Shown here piece after piece: positions 35,421-45,370 of a DNA stretch of 64,000 bases; the stretch's first letter is position 1; every line of letters begins with the position of its first letter. The notes beneath the pieces were generated by a model. That model did no database searches. It was not told where the DNA came from and was given only the letters and a program-made list of their open reading frames with translations. This DNA comes from Craterostigma plantagineum (Eukaryota; Streptophyta; Magnoliopsida; Lamiales; Linderniaceae), in contig JAPQWV010000012.1 of NCBI GenBank assembly GCA_027422505.1, positions 21,116,001-21,180,000 on the forward strand, read 5' to 3'. Both the position numbers and the translations under genes were made by a program.

Positions 35421-37379
35421 TGATAAGTTGGGATTTTACACACGTTCTTTACCCCGTACAAGCATATTTTCGATCGCTTTTTATTTGAATACATGTGTAT
35501 ATCTTGTTTGGCAGACAACATAGCAAAATGGACCAAAAATGGGAGAATTCAACGAGGCAATGGAGAACTAGCACGCTAAATAAATACATCATGGCCAAAT
35601 ATGGTGCTCAATGTGTCAGCTTGTTTAATTGAGAGCTCCCAATCAGATTTGCATATCATTGTATACACTCAAGTGGGCCAAGTGAAGCATATTTGTCCAA
35701 GACAAGCTAGGACAAAAATTCTCCATGAATGCATAAGTCAAAGATGGAACAATTCACGTGGCCAACCTAACTTTTCAAAGTCACACATGAGCTGAGCCTA
35801 AAATATTTCAACCACATCAACAAAGGTAGAGAGAGGCATGCGAATTTCAGTCGTTCAACACCAAAACACTATCACAACCTCATCTCCATCACCATCAAGT
35901 AAACATCTCAAGACATATAAGCGCACGGCTCAAGGAGGAAAAATTTCACACGATCTTATCTTATGGGCTGCGTAATATCTCAGTTTGTCGTTGAAAGAAG
36001 AAGATTTTGAAGATCTCTTACACAAGCGTGATAGACAGCTCGATGGGTTTCTACGTCTATAAATGAAACAAAGCTATCACACATAGAGGAGAGCTGAAAA
36101 TACACAGACGCACACATATAATTCATCCTCTCAAATCTTGCTCAAGGCCACGTTCACGAAGAAATAAGGCAGAGCACTCACCTATCGAAACCTCGTCAAG
36201 CTCCCACGTCACAAGCAAGCAGCTTTAGCCTTTAGCTCTTCACCACTCACGCACCTCACCAATCGACTTACACAGATAGCCATATACACGCTTTTAAGGC
36301 TGAAATACATACATCCAAAAACCCAACTTCATTTGTCGAAGTAAGAAGCTGATTCATCAACCTCACCTCGTCAATCGACTCACACCTCAACCATACAGTT
36401 CTCAACTTCTAAGCCGATACCTCCGGAGCTTACATATCGCAGCTGAAGCCGCACTTCCTTTCAAGCACGCAGCTCAGACGAAGCATATACGGGCAAGACT
36501 TGACGACCGAGCACCTTCATTCTCATTCGCCCACCACCCGTTCGACGGAAGTACTGTGAGGGACGTAATTTTCTATCTTTCCTTTTAACGTGTTGTTTTA
36601 CTTATGTGTTTGTTTAAACCTGAGTTGCTTTCGTTTATTAATATGTGCTCCTAAGTTTATTGTGTGATTGAGGCCATGTTAGGCCATATTATGACTACGT
36701 GATAATGCTGTTTTTATTATATTTAATCGTATGAGTTGAGTTATGTGTTTTATATTTGAGTTTAATGCTTGCGTGTGTCTGATCAACATATGCACGATAT
36801 TTGATTGGTTTATGAGACGGACAAAGTGATTAGACCGGTTAGAACGATAAATATAGAGCACCACGACGTAAAACCGACCAGAGATGGAATTCGGTTTCGT
36901 ACGTGTGGTTTCCGAGATTTTAGGCGCCGAAAGCGTCTAAACTCGGGGAAATTCATAAAGCCGAATGCATGCGGAGCAACTACAGTCATATAGAAATATA
37001 GTTGATTGGTTCATTTTCGCATAGGATCGCTATTGCGGGACAAACGGGTAGCGATTATTTTAGGAATTTCTCCCTTAACTAGATTTATACTGTTTATGTA
37101 AAATCGATCGCATGACTACGTAGGAATATTATGTGCTGAGTACGTGCCTTGATCACATTCGTCGTCAATTTATCCATTTGCTATCTGTTTTATTTATGTC
37201 ATTTGCATTTTTATTTTATTTTATTAAATCCACAAAATATAAAAACTTGTTTTAGTCTAAATTAAATTTCACAATAATATCTTAAATTAATCGAGCTGTC
37301 CTCGTGGATCGATACTTGGACTTGTCCATTTTATACTACTTGCACGACCTAGTACACTTGCTAGTATTCGAGCGTGTCA
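35421..37379 (+). repeat. Array LTR 5
   Basis: It ends CGAGCGTGTCA and is followed at once by GTTGT and CESA coding sequence. It shares TTCGACGGAAG and TGCTGTTTTTATT with LTR 1. Its private variant is GAGGCCATGTTAGG. Confidence 0.95.
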
Positions 37380-37539
37380 GTTGTCCACCTCTACCCTTTC
37401 CTCAAGTGATTGCTGGGCAGGCAGAATCGGACGCCCACCATCGTGATAGTGTGGTCGATCATTTTGGCTTCGATATTTTCCCTGCTACGGGGCCACGATA
37501 AATGCCGCAGAAAAGGGTCAGTGCGGCGTCGACTGTTGA
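37380..37539 (+). pseudogene. CESA1-like: C-terminal end of the CESA1-like gene beyond the array
   Basis: Directly after the array the CESA last exon resumes with VVHLYPFLK, continuing IWVV before the insertion. The next codon, normally glycine, is TGA (37407-37409). [15 protein letters not shown] and [11 protein letters not shown] then follow in frame. After that the frame slips, and a different frame reads [13 protein letters not shown] with TGA at 37537-37539. Cys-Gly-(Ile/Val)-(Asp/Asn)-Cys is a common CESA C-terminus, so the true stop is recognisable. These lesions are independent of the array insertion. Confidence 0.92.
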
Positions 37540-37780
37540 GATGAAGAGTTAGTCTCTCTCTCTCTCTCTCCCCCTCTCTCCCTCTCCCTCTCTCTCCCTT
37601 TCTCCCTCTCCCTCTCTCTCGTAGAGAGATATAGTTATATAAAATAATGCAGCATGAGGTGCACGCCTGCAGGTGTATGTAACTGAAAATAAAGATCTAA
37701 ATATTTAGTCTAAACGATATGTTTCCTTACATGCGCAAAGCTAATGTCCTCACGGACCAAATCAGATGTAAAATGCTAAT
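37540..37780 (+). repeat. CT microsatellite and probable CESA 3' untranslated region
   Basis: A (CT)n-rich tract with CCCTCTCT variants runs from about 37553 to 37620, just after the CESA stop. AATAAAG near 37689 could be a polyadenylation signal. Nothing else is recognised. Confidence 0.6.
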
Positions 37781-37969
37781 TGGGATTGTCAGTTGGCGCG
37801 GATTACCCATCCTTGCTGGGATCCACTCTGAAAGGGGTAAAATCCCCAATTTTCTATTCCCGAAACAGGGACGGGATTATACGCCCCCTCGTTCTCCGTG
37901 GGGATCCGATGTTTTAAATTATTTAAAATGCCGCATTTATATTATTATAATACCTAGGTGATATTTTAA

Positions 37970-39437
37970 GGGGTAACTTCCGTTAAATCTCCCCCTATTT
38001 TCTTACACATAACTCCCCATTCCATATTATTTATTAACAAACTCCCTAAATCAAAACAATCTTACACATAACTCCCCATGGATGATTTTACCCCTATATT
38101 TTTGTAGTATCAATATATGTATGTTTGTAGTACCTCATGGATTGCCCCCTCTATTAATTTCCACGCCATCACCCCAACTTGTAGTACCAATATACACATG
38201 TTTGTAGTACCAATATATAGATGTTCGTTGTACCATCCCGTGAGCCCATGGACGATTTTTGTAGTACCAATATACAAATGTTCGTGGTACCAAAAAACCT
38301 GTCAACACCCACGGACCACCCTTACCCAAAATTGTAGTACTAATATACGTATGTTTGTAGTACCAACATATAGATGTTCGCCGTACCATCCCGTGAGCCC
38401 ATGGACGATACCAATATATAAATGTTCGTGGTACCGTATTATAGGCTAGTGTGGTACCAAGATTAGGTTACTCTAGTACCAATATCTACGGTAACCGTCA
38501 CGACAAAAAAAGGATGGCGTCGAAAAATTCGTTACCAAAACTGAAGTACCAATATACGTATGTTTGCAGTACCAGTGTACCTTACCGTGAGCTAGTGTGG
38601 TACCATACGTAGGTTACTTGTGCCGAGCACATGGTACCGAAAAAAGATACCACAAGTAACCTACGTATGGTACCGTACTATATCACGTTATGGTACCACG
38701 AACATCTATACATTGGTACTACAACCATACGCATATTGGTACTTCAAGTTTGGGTAAGGAATTTTCGGTCATCTGAATTATTTTTGGTCAGTGGCGGTTG
38801 CCGTAGATATTGGTACTATAAGTAACCTACTCCTGGTACCACACTAGCTTACGATACGGTACCACGAACATCTGTATATTGGTACTACAAATATCCTACA
38901 ATTTTAGGGTAGGAGTTGCGATAGTTAAGCAAATGGTACGGAAAAGGTACTACAAATAATTTACGTATGGTACTACATTATCTCACGAAATGGTACCACG
39001 GTATGGTACCACGAACATCTATACATTGGTACTACAAGAATACGTATATTGGTACTACAAGTTTTGGGTAGGAGGTCCGTGGGTACAATTTTAGGGTAGG
39101 AGTTGCGATAGTTAAGCAAATGGTACGGAAAAGGTACTACAAATAACTTACGTATGGTACTACATTATCTCACGGAATGGTACCATGGTATGGTATCACG
39201 AATATCTATACATTGGTACTACAAGAATACGTATATTGGTACTACAAATTTTGGGTAAGGGGTCCGTGGTTGTTGACAGGTTTTTTGGTAATATTGTTGT
39301 TTTTATAAGGCTAAAATCGTCCATTAGGTAGCTATGTGATATAAAAGTTTGAAATGGGGAGTTTGATGATAAATGAATGGGAAGGGGGAATTAGTTGATT
39401 AATAGTTTGGGATTAGGGAGTTATGTGTAGATTTCTC
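37970..39437. mobile_element. MULE-like foldback element rich in GGTACC palindromes
   Basis: A perfect 9-bp duplication ATATTTTAA flanks the element (37961-37969, 39438-39446), as for Mutator-like elements. The outer parts are inverted repeats (TACACATAACTCCC on the left, GGGAGTTATGTGTAG on the right). The interior left half repeats TTGTAGTACCAATATA with GGTACC, and the right half repeats the reverse complement. The centre is a 20-bp perfect palindrome arm pair, CCATACGTAGGTTACTTGTG and its complement, around 38627. Open frames here are by-products of the repeats, and no transposase is present. Confidence 0.75.
38901..39268 (+). repeat. 187-bp tandem duplication in the right arm of the MULE
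   Basis: The segment starting ATTTTAGGGTAGGAGTTGCG at 38901 is repeated from 39088 with a few substitutions. The right arm is therefore longer than the left. Confidence 0.8.
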
Positions 39438-39679
39438 ATATTTTAAACGCTATCTGAATATATATATATATCATAATATAAATAATATTTTAAAAAAGAT
39501 CTCGAATGGTGACTTGCACAGGGATGGGGATGGTGACTTGCACCCGCCCCGATTCGCCCCTTTGACATCCTTACTGCCGATGAGGCTTGGTCTAGTGGTT
39601 CTAATCTCCCTGCATCATCTATAGGAACGTGTACATGCATCATCTATCCCTCGAATATCATCATCTCGTGAATCTCCCG

Positions 39680-40656
39680 TCACAGTATCTTCCGAGCGTC
39701 CGAGCTGCAACTCGTAACATCCTCCTCGAGGCTACGCTTTCCTCGATCGCGACACGTTTCCTTCCTGTTCAAAAACCGTACGACGTGATAGTGTCCGTCG
39801 CCTTCGTCTCTGTATCTGTAGAACGCAACGTCCTCGTCGCGCTTTGCCTCGCTGTTGAGGACGAACTTGTCCCAGTCTCCCCCGAGCCAAAACAACGCGG
39901 TCGAGTACCCACACGAGACTCTCAACTGCATAGCGTACTCGTTCCTCTGATCGTCGCACGCCTTTATTGGGCCGCCTATGTCTTCCAAGTAGAGACCGCC
40001 ATCTTCGTACTTCATCACCATTTCGGGGTCGGGCGCGAGGGTCGCGGCCTCGGCCTTGTCGAGGAGAAAGAAGGCATTTGTGACGTCGCTCGAGGTTAAC
40101 TTCTTGGCGAAGCATATTGTCTCTCGGGGCAAATATGACCTGGAATTATGTCATTGATAGAATATATATATAAAAATATATATATATATATATATATATT
40201 AAAACATGATACACTGCCTTTAAGCTAAAGTTTTTAGGTAAAGTGATCATTTAACATGATACAGAGGCAGATTAATAAGGAGATCTAAATCCCTGCGACC
40301 ACCCATTGAAGAGAAATGCATAGCTAGATAAGAAGGAAATCGGTCTAGAAGGGAGGAGATGATAAATATATAGAAGTAAAATATAATGTCATCTGTCTGA
40401 ATTTAAACTTTAAGGTGGACGTGGTCATCGTATCAAATCATGATCTTGCTCCCATCACCATCCAAAATGTACGAAAAGCAAATTAGATTCGATTTTTATG
40501 GTGATTCTTGACTCAATGTTGACGATGGTACGCACCTTGAATCTTGCATTACGGTCCTCTCAGAAGTAGTTTCTTGCGAAACATCCCTCGAAGTTCCTTG
40601 GGCGGGCCTCCTATTTCTCCGCCTGACGCATTGTCATCGTTGTTTTTACACTTTCT

Positions 40657-40722
<66 letters not shown>

Positions 40723-40855
40723 TATTATATACATACCTTGATGAATTACCTCGGATATTATTTCCGACATCATTAGACTTATAAGATTGATCTTCTGATC
40801 GGTGGCAGTTGGAAGTTGCCCGCCTGCTGTAGTTTCTGCCCCGGCGAGGAGGCAT
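39680..40855 (-). CDS. B3-domain DNA-binding protein, three exons
   Basis: Three exons join with matching phases and GT-AG borders: 40855-40737, 40622-40536 and 40139-39680, giving about 221 residues. The start is ATG 40855 (MPPRRGRNYSRR), with a basic N-terminus. The last exon carries a B3-like fold: CFAKKLTSSDV at its start, then LYLEDIGG, then GGDWDKFVLNSEAKRDEDVAFYR, matching the family pattern GW..FV....L..GD.V.FYR. B3 proteins are plant nuclear transcription factors that bind short DNA motifs. The protein is short and I cannot place it in a subfamily. Intron 1 (114 bp) is half GA repeat. Expression is unproven, and only the domain match and clean splice phases argue against a pseudogene. 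Confidence 0.7.
40663..40718. repeat. (GA)28 microsatellite inside B3 intron 1
   Basis: An uninterrupted GA run of about 56 bp lies within the 114-bp intron, read as CT on the coding strand. It forms a long pyrimidine tract upstream of the acceptor. Confidence 0.95.
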
Positions 40856-42709
40856 AATTATTATTGATTATTATATCATATATGCATAAGCGAGAGAGAT
40901 TAATAGTCGCTGTTGTTTACATTTGATCAATGCAAATTTGGATTATTATATATATATATATATATGTATGTATATATAGAGACTAGCGAGAGAGAGACAG
41001 AGAGAGAGGATCCATAGATCAGTTAGTAACAGTAATCTTGATTCACGGAAGAGCAGGTTAAATATTGTGAACGAGAATGGATTAATAACTGACTTGACTG
41101 GATATACCAAATTCTAACGTTTGAGGAAAAAAAAACTGCGACTCATTCTTTGAATATCTATCTGTTACATAATCTTATTAATTTAAAAATCAAATGAAAA
41201 AGCGCCTGAAAAAATGTAAACCCTAGAATAAGCAAGAAAAGAAAATGCTACACCTAAGCTATCGATTTTTTCTTTCATACTTTGGGTAAAATGAATAGCA
41301 TTGCTTTTCCCGAGGCCAGACAAGGAACTAACTGAACCATGATTTAAGGTTGCCCTTCAACTCGTTAGTCGTTATCATATGAAATGGGCTCTTTTGATGA
41401 ATTCTCAAGAGGGAGATTCAAAGAAAGCCAAGACTTTTAGGTTTCAAACAAATCGAATCTTTTTGTTCGATTCAATATTCGATTTGAAAATATGCAAGAT
41501 TCGAATTCGAATATTTAGAATATGAATCCGAATAAAAGTAGTTTTCTTGATTCGAATAATTTCCGAATACGAATACAAAATCAAGGTACTCTTAGATTAT
41601 TTATAGAATATTCGATACGAATAATTCCACATATATATATATATATATATCATTGGAAATATATTACTTATAGCATTTAATTCAATATATATCCTAAAGA
41701 TAATATTTTGTTAAATCAAAAAATAAATATATAATGGGAAATCCTACCCCCGAATTAATTTTAACACCAAATTTATTACAAAAGTAAAAAAATTTAATTT
41801 TCAATCAGCAAATGCGTTCTTTCAATCCAGTATTTATTACTGATAATTATAAATTATATGCCTAATTACTTCCTCTCCATTATTTATTAATTATTTGTAG
41901 ATATTTTGAAGGCTTTATAACTATTTATTTAATTCATCCTTTCACGTCACCTTATAACTATTATTTATTTCTTCACATTTATTAAATAAATTTATGTTTA
42001 GGTTTTTAATCTTTGTTTTTATTTTACTTCAACCTATTTGTCATGGTTAATATGAAATATTCGTGGTATAAGAAGATTTTAAAAATAAATCAAAGAATAT
42101 TTATAAATTTAAAAGTTTTGGTTATTATAACTGGCAAAGTGTAAATTAACTTCAACATAAATTTTGTAGATAATACAACATAGTGGCAACAAAGCCAAGC
42201 ACCTACAGCTCAGTACAAACTGTATAATAATGTCGCTTCAACTGTTAATTAAAAAAAATTGCAGATCTATGAAACTTTTTATTTATAAACTGTATTTTTC
42301 CTTGCTCCCTCATGAATGGTTTTGTCAGCTGTTATGAAATAGGCAGCTATGGAAGCTGTAGAAATAAAATAGCACTTGTTATATATACAGATTGGAAAAA
42401 AAAAACAATAATGATATCAACCAGTAATTTCTTTTTTTTTTCAATTAAAAAACAACTAGTATTCTTGACATGCTATAAATAATCTATTCTATTACTATGA
42501 TATAGAATAAAGTTCATTTTATCAAAAGGTATATGCAGTTATAATTTCCAGAGCGTGATCAAGTACGGTGTTTGCCCTAAAAGATTTAAAAACAAAATAA
42601 AAAATTCAGCTCTACATAAGATTACCATAAAATTTCAAAAGGTTAGGATGTTCATCACACATTATGTATACCAAAAAAAAAATGATCAAATAAAATAAAT
42701 ATGTAAGAA
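40856..42709. other. AT-rich intergenic DNA
   Basis: There are short TA microsatellites near 40951-40972 and 41632-41650, and a cluster of TTCGAAT/GATTCGA motifs at 41450-41620 that may be an old MITE. On the minus strand near 42562-42535, GCAAACACCGTACTTGATCAC reads ANTVLD and could be a remnant of a fourth ENOD93 exon. No gene is recognised. Confidence 0.5.
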
Positions 42710-44004
42710 TTAAAATGTCATGCCTCCAGATATGACAAGAGCTTGGCCCGTGTGATTTAAGTTTGCTTTTACCCATGGAACTTTCCGAACTGCAATTAAC
42801 TAGTAAAAGGAAAAAAAACGAAAAGAAAAAAACAAAAGTTAATACAGATCAATATATTTGCATAGCTAGGTATATTGTTTTGGACTTTAAATCGTTATAT
42901 ATAACTAGTACTTTTTTCGCACACTCCATGCGTGTGCTTAGAATATAATTATATTTATATTACTTCTAATTTTGAAATTCACTATTTGTAATGTTTAATA
43001 TATAAAACACAATTTTTTTAACTATATAAACAAAAAATAAGGGGTAGGGATATAAGTATCATAAATAAAAAAATTTAAAAGTAAATAAAAAATTATTAAA
43101 ATACTTAATTAACAAAGAGATGACTAAATTGCAAATAAATGACAGACCAAATGTTGCAGTTTATAGCCACATCACACCCTTTATATAGATAACTGCAAAA
43201 AATAATTCACCGAGTCTATATGTTGGAATAAATGGGTCCCAGATCATTTCTCCAACGTGGTAAAATCGTATTTTCGATCAATTTCTTTATACTTATATCG
43301 GAAAGATCCAAATCAATAGAGTTCGCAATCTACTAAATCGCAATTACGACCTAATTAATAATTTTGCTACTATATACTCCGTTCGATTCTTCAAGCTCTT
43401 TAGAATTTATTTTTGTTTTTAAATACAAGTCGTTTTACAGTTTTCAATATAAAATATCCCGATTATTTCCTATTGTACCCCTTACCTTAAATAGAAGTTG
43501 TTAAATTAAATAGGATAATATAATCAATTAAAGGCATCATGGAGATTGTACAATTTTCAAGATAAAACATCCTGATTATTTCCTATTTTACCCATTGCCT
43601 TAAATAGAATTTGTTAAATTAAATAGGATAATATAATCATGGAAATTTCAATTTATTTCTTAATATGTACGTAACATCAGACTTGTATTTAAAATGGGAG
43701 GGAGTAATTTGTATGAACAACAATGGGCTTTTAATTTCATATTATTAGTTCTCCAAAGCTTAAATTAAATTACCGTGGGTATTATCGTGAGCACACATGT
43801 AATGCAAGCAGCCTTAAATCCTGCCACAACACCTTCTGCAAGAAAAAGGAAAAAAACAAGAAACATTTGCCAAATGTATTAACAAATTATTCAACAATTT
43901 TCAATAAAAAGTTATTAATAAACAAACATATTTGCATGATGCATACGTTGAGTGCAATTCTTAGCATTCATTCTACTCTTCTCACTCGGCTGAGACGAAT
44001 CCAT
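42710..44004 (-). CDS. Early nodulin 93 (ENOD93)-like protein, three exons
   Basis: The exons are too small to stand out as open frames: 44004-43947, 43835-43774 and 42799-42710. Phases agree and all borders are GT-AG, with a clear pyrimidine tract before ...TTTTACTAG. The protein of about 69 residues starts MDSSQPSEKSR and continues NCTQQGVVAGFKAA. The last exon reads LIAVRKVPWVKANLNHTGQA. This matches the ENOD93 pattern CTQEGV.AG.KAA ... IPTL.SVR.LPWA.ANLNHTAQAL. Family members are about 100 residues, so the C-terminus (normally ...FIVADKTVLA) is missing after ALVISGG and the product may be truncated. The family is small, probably membrane-associated and of unclear role. Intron 2 contains a Stowaway MITE. 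Confidence 0.75.
43377..43704. mobile_element. Stowaway-like MITE in ENOD93 intron 2
   Basis: It starts CTCCGTTC, ends GGGAGGGAG and is flanked by TA on both sides. AAATACAAGTC near the left end pairs with GACTTGTATTT near the right end. Inside, a roughly 65-bp segment (GATTATTTCCTATT ... AGGATAATATAATCA) is tandemly duplicated. Confidence 0.7.
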
Positions 44005-44311
44005 ATTTTGTTTTCTTCGATCCTTAATCGAACTAAAAATTCTATTTTTTTACTATATATTTGGAAATTGAGAGCTTTCGCCGATTAGGGGACGTTAAAT
44101 ACGTGGAGAAGAGACTAATCTTCGGCAATCCTTAATCATCGGTGGGTTAGTGATGTTAATAATTTAGTAGTTTTACTAAATGTAGGTTCTATTTTTACAT
44201 CATAAATTACATGGAGTATATGTGAATATATACTGTTATATAAAGAGCCTAGGGGATAAAACTATAAATTGGTTTGTCAAAATTGACCAATCAATTTTTT
44301 TTTACTTTACC
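44005..44311. other. Upstream region of the ENOD93-like gene
   Basis: This AT-rich sequence would hold the promoter of the minus-strand gene. I see no distinctive element. Confidence 0.4.
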
Positions 44312-44505
44312 AACAGGGGTTGGTCCAAGTGGTAAGCGGCTCGCTTAAGCAAGGTCTCGAGTTCGAATCCTTGTGTATGCAGCAACCCCCTTTGGGAGCC
44401 TCACCTGCCGTTACCAGGTACGCGACGCGGGGCGAACCGGATTAGTCGGGGCGAACCGGATTATTCGGGGCAACCCGGAACCGGTCGGGTATCCAAATAT
44501 TTTTT
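44312..44505 (+). mobile_element. tRNA-derived SINE
   Basis: The head has a polymerase III A box (TGGTCCAAGTGG, 44321-44332) and B box (GAGTTCGAATCC, near 44359-44370) with tRNA-like spacing. A non-tRNA body rich in GGCGAACCGG follows, and the element ends in a short T tract. TTACTTTA occurs just before and just after, a possible target duplication. Confidence 0.75.
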
Positions 44506-44519
44506 TATTACTTTAATTA

Positions 44520-44786
44520 CTGCTCCATCTGTCTCACCAACTTTATCACGTAAATTACTGGGCACGCAAATTAAGGTGGCATTATTATAATAATATAGTA
44601 CAATGTGATTAGATATAAACAACTTGCTTAAATTTATAACTTTTTCCTAATTCTTCCCACCATTTACTTTTCTTTCCATTTACATTTAAAATTGTGTTAC
44701 TTTTTTTTACCCAAAAAGGGAAGGTGATGAAATTATTGGGACGCCCGAAATGAAAAAATGTGATAAAATTAGCGGGACGGAGGGAA
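44520..44786. mobile_element. Stowaway MITE
   Basis: Left CTGCTCCATCTGTCTCACC...TTTATCAC and right GTGATAAAATTAGCGGGACGGAGGGAA are inverted repeats. TA lies on each side. The CTCCCTCCGTCCC-type terminus is typical. Confidence 0.8.
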
Positions 44787-45149
44787 TATTAAAAAATAAA
44801 AAACCTATTAAATAATAATAATATTTTTGGTATATCAATTATTAAAAAGGATTTATTAACCACGTAGTTTAAAACCCATAATAACTACCTCATTCTATTT
44901 TTAACATATAATTTATTAAAATCATCCACTAATAATTAATTTTATATTTTTGCACATACCTAAAAGTACTAGTATGGATAATATTTCTTAGGTGGTATGG
45001 TATGGCATGGTAATAACCAACGACATTAACCGTCAAACCATTGTCTGCCAACGGTCATTAATTAAATATAAAAAAACAAAGGCCAAAATGTAAGATTTTT
45101 CTTGCTATCTCATCATTTATATAAATTTTTTTTATCATTGTTGTCTATA
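44787..45149. other. AT-rich intergenic DNA
   Basis: No gene or repeat is recognised in this stretch. Confidence 0.5.
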
Positions 45150-45368
45150 CTTTGATTCGAGAATTTGGTGAGAAAAAGGAAAAGAAAATGGAAAGGGAGT
45201 TGATTTTTGTTAGAGAAATAGATTAAGAAAAGAATAACTCAAACTATGTTCAAAGCTAAAAATGTGGAAAATCAATTCCCTCACCATTTAGCGAGGAAAA
45301 TAGCAAGAAAAATCAAAGAATCATTTTCTCTTTAGTTTACTTTTCTCACCTATTCTTGAACCAAACAC
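45150..45368. mobile_element. MITE-like inverted-repeat element
   Basis: Left TTTGATTCGAGAATTTGGTG and right TCACCTATTCTTGAACCAAA are imperfect inverted repeats, with further inner pairing around GGAGTTGATTTT/AAAATCAATTCC. It abuts element A, and ACACAT at its edge was part of A's target site. Confidence 0.55.
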
Positions 45369-45370
45369 AT

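Larger units (their letters stand above)
14288..37379 (+). mobile_element. Tandem LTR-sharing array of a non-autonomous gypsy element (5 LTRs, 4 internals)
   Basis: Five LTRs of 1958-1959 bp start at 14288, 19574, 24858, 30133 and 35421 and alternate with four 3316-3329-bp internal regions, giving periods of 5286, 5284, 5275 and 5288 bp. The first LTR is preceded and the last followed by GTTGT (14283-14287, 37380-37384). The array therefore occupies a single insertion site in the last CESA exon. Each unit has a tRNA-Asp primer site, an Athila-like polypurine tract (AGTTTGGGGG) and decayed gag-protease ORFs, but no reverse transcriptase or integrase. Mobility must have come from a relative. 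Units differ by a few substitutions and by A/T-tract lengths, so the amplification is recent. Confidence 0.93.
37781..39573. mobile_element. hAT-like non-autonomous remnant split by the MULE
   Basis: The left end (GGGATTGTCAGTTGGCGCGG) and right end (CGCCCCTTTGACATCCTTA) are imperfect inverted repeats. The GC-rich subterminal parts and AT-rich core resemble the intact hAT MITE at 52058-52548. No matching 8-bp target duplication is visible, so the ends are approximate. The core is interrupted at 37970-39437. Confidence 0.45.

Noticed and set aside
14288..37379. Array as an autonomous retrotransposon
   Set aside because: No reverse transcriptase, RNase H or integrase motif is present in any unit on either strand, and the protease active site is missing.
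38117..38450. 110-residue frame rich in Cys and Tyr
   Set aside because: It is a translation of the repeat units of the MULE-like palindrome; the repeated peptide reflects DNA repeats.
39575..39612. tRNA-like A box (GGCTTGGTCTAGTGGTT)
   Set aside because: No B box or cloverleaf follows within tRNA or SINE distance; at most a SINE head fragment.
39732..40115. 127-residue Arg-rich minus-strand frame and 156-residue plus-strand frame over the B3 exon
   Set aside because: They are shadow frames of the B3 exon, which alone has domain homology and consistent splice phases.
41450..41620. Cluster of TTCGAAT/GATTCGA motifs
   Set aside because: Suggestive of an old MITE, but no terminal repeats or target duplication could be defined.
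42710..42800. Initially read as the end of a short-chain dehydrogenase (TGQALVISGG)
   Set aside because: The preceding residues VPWVKANLNHT and the two upstream exons fit ENOD93 much better, and no dehydrogenase core is present.
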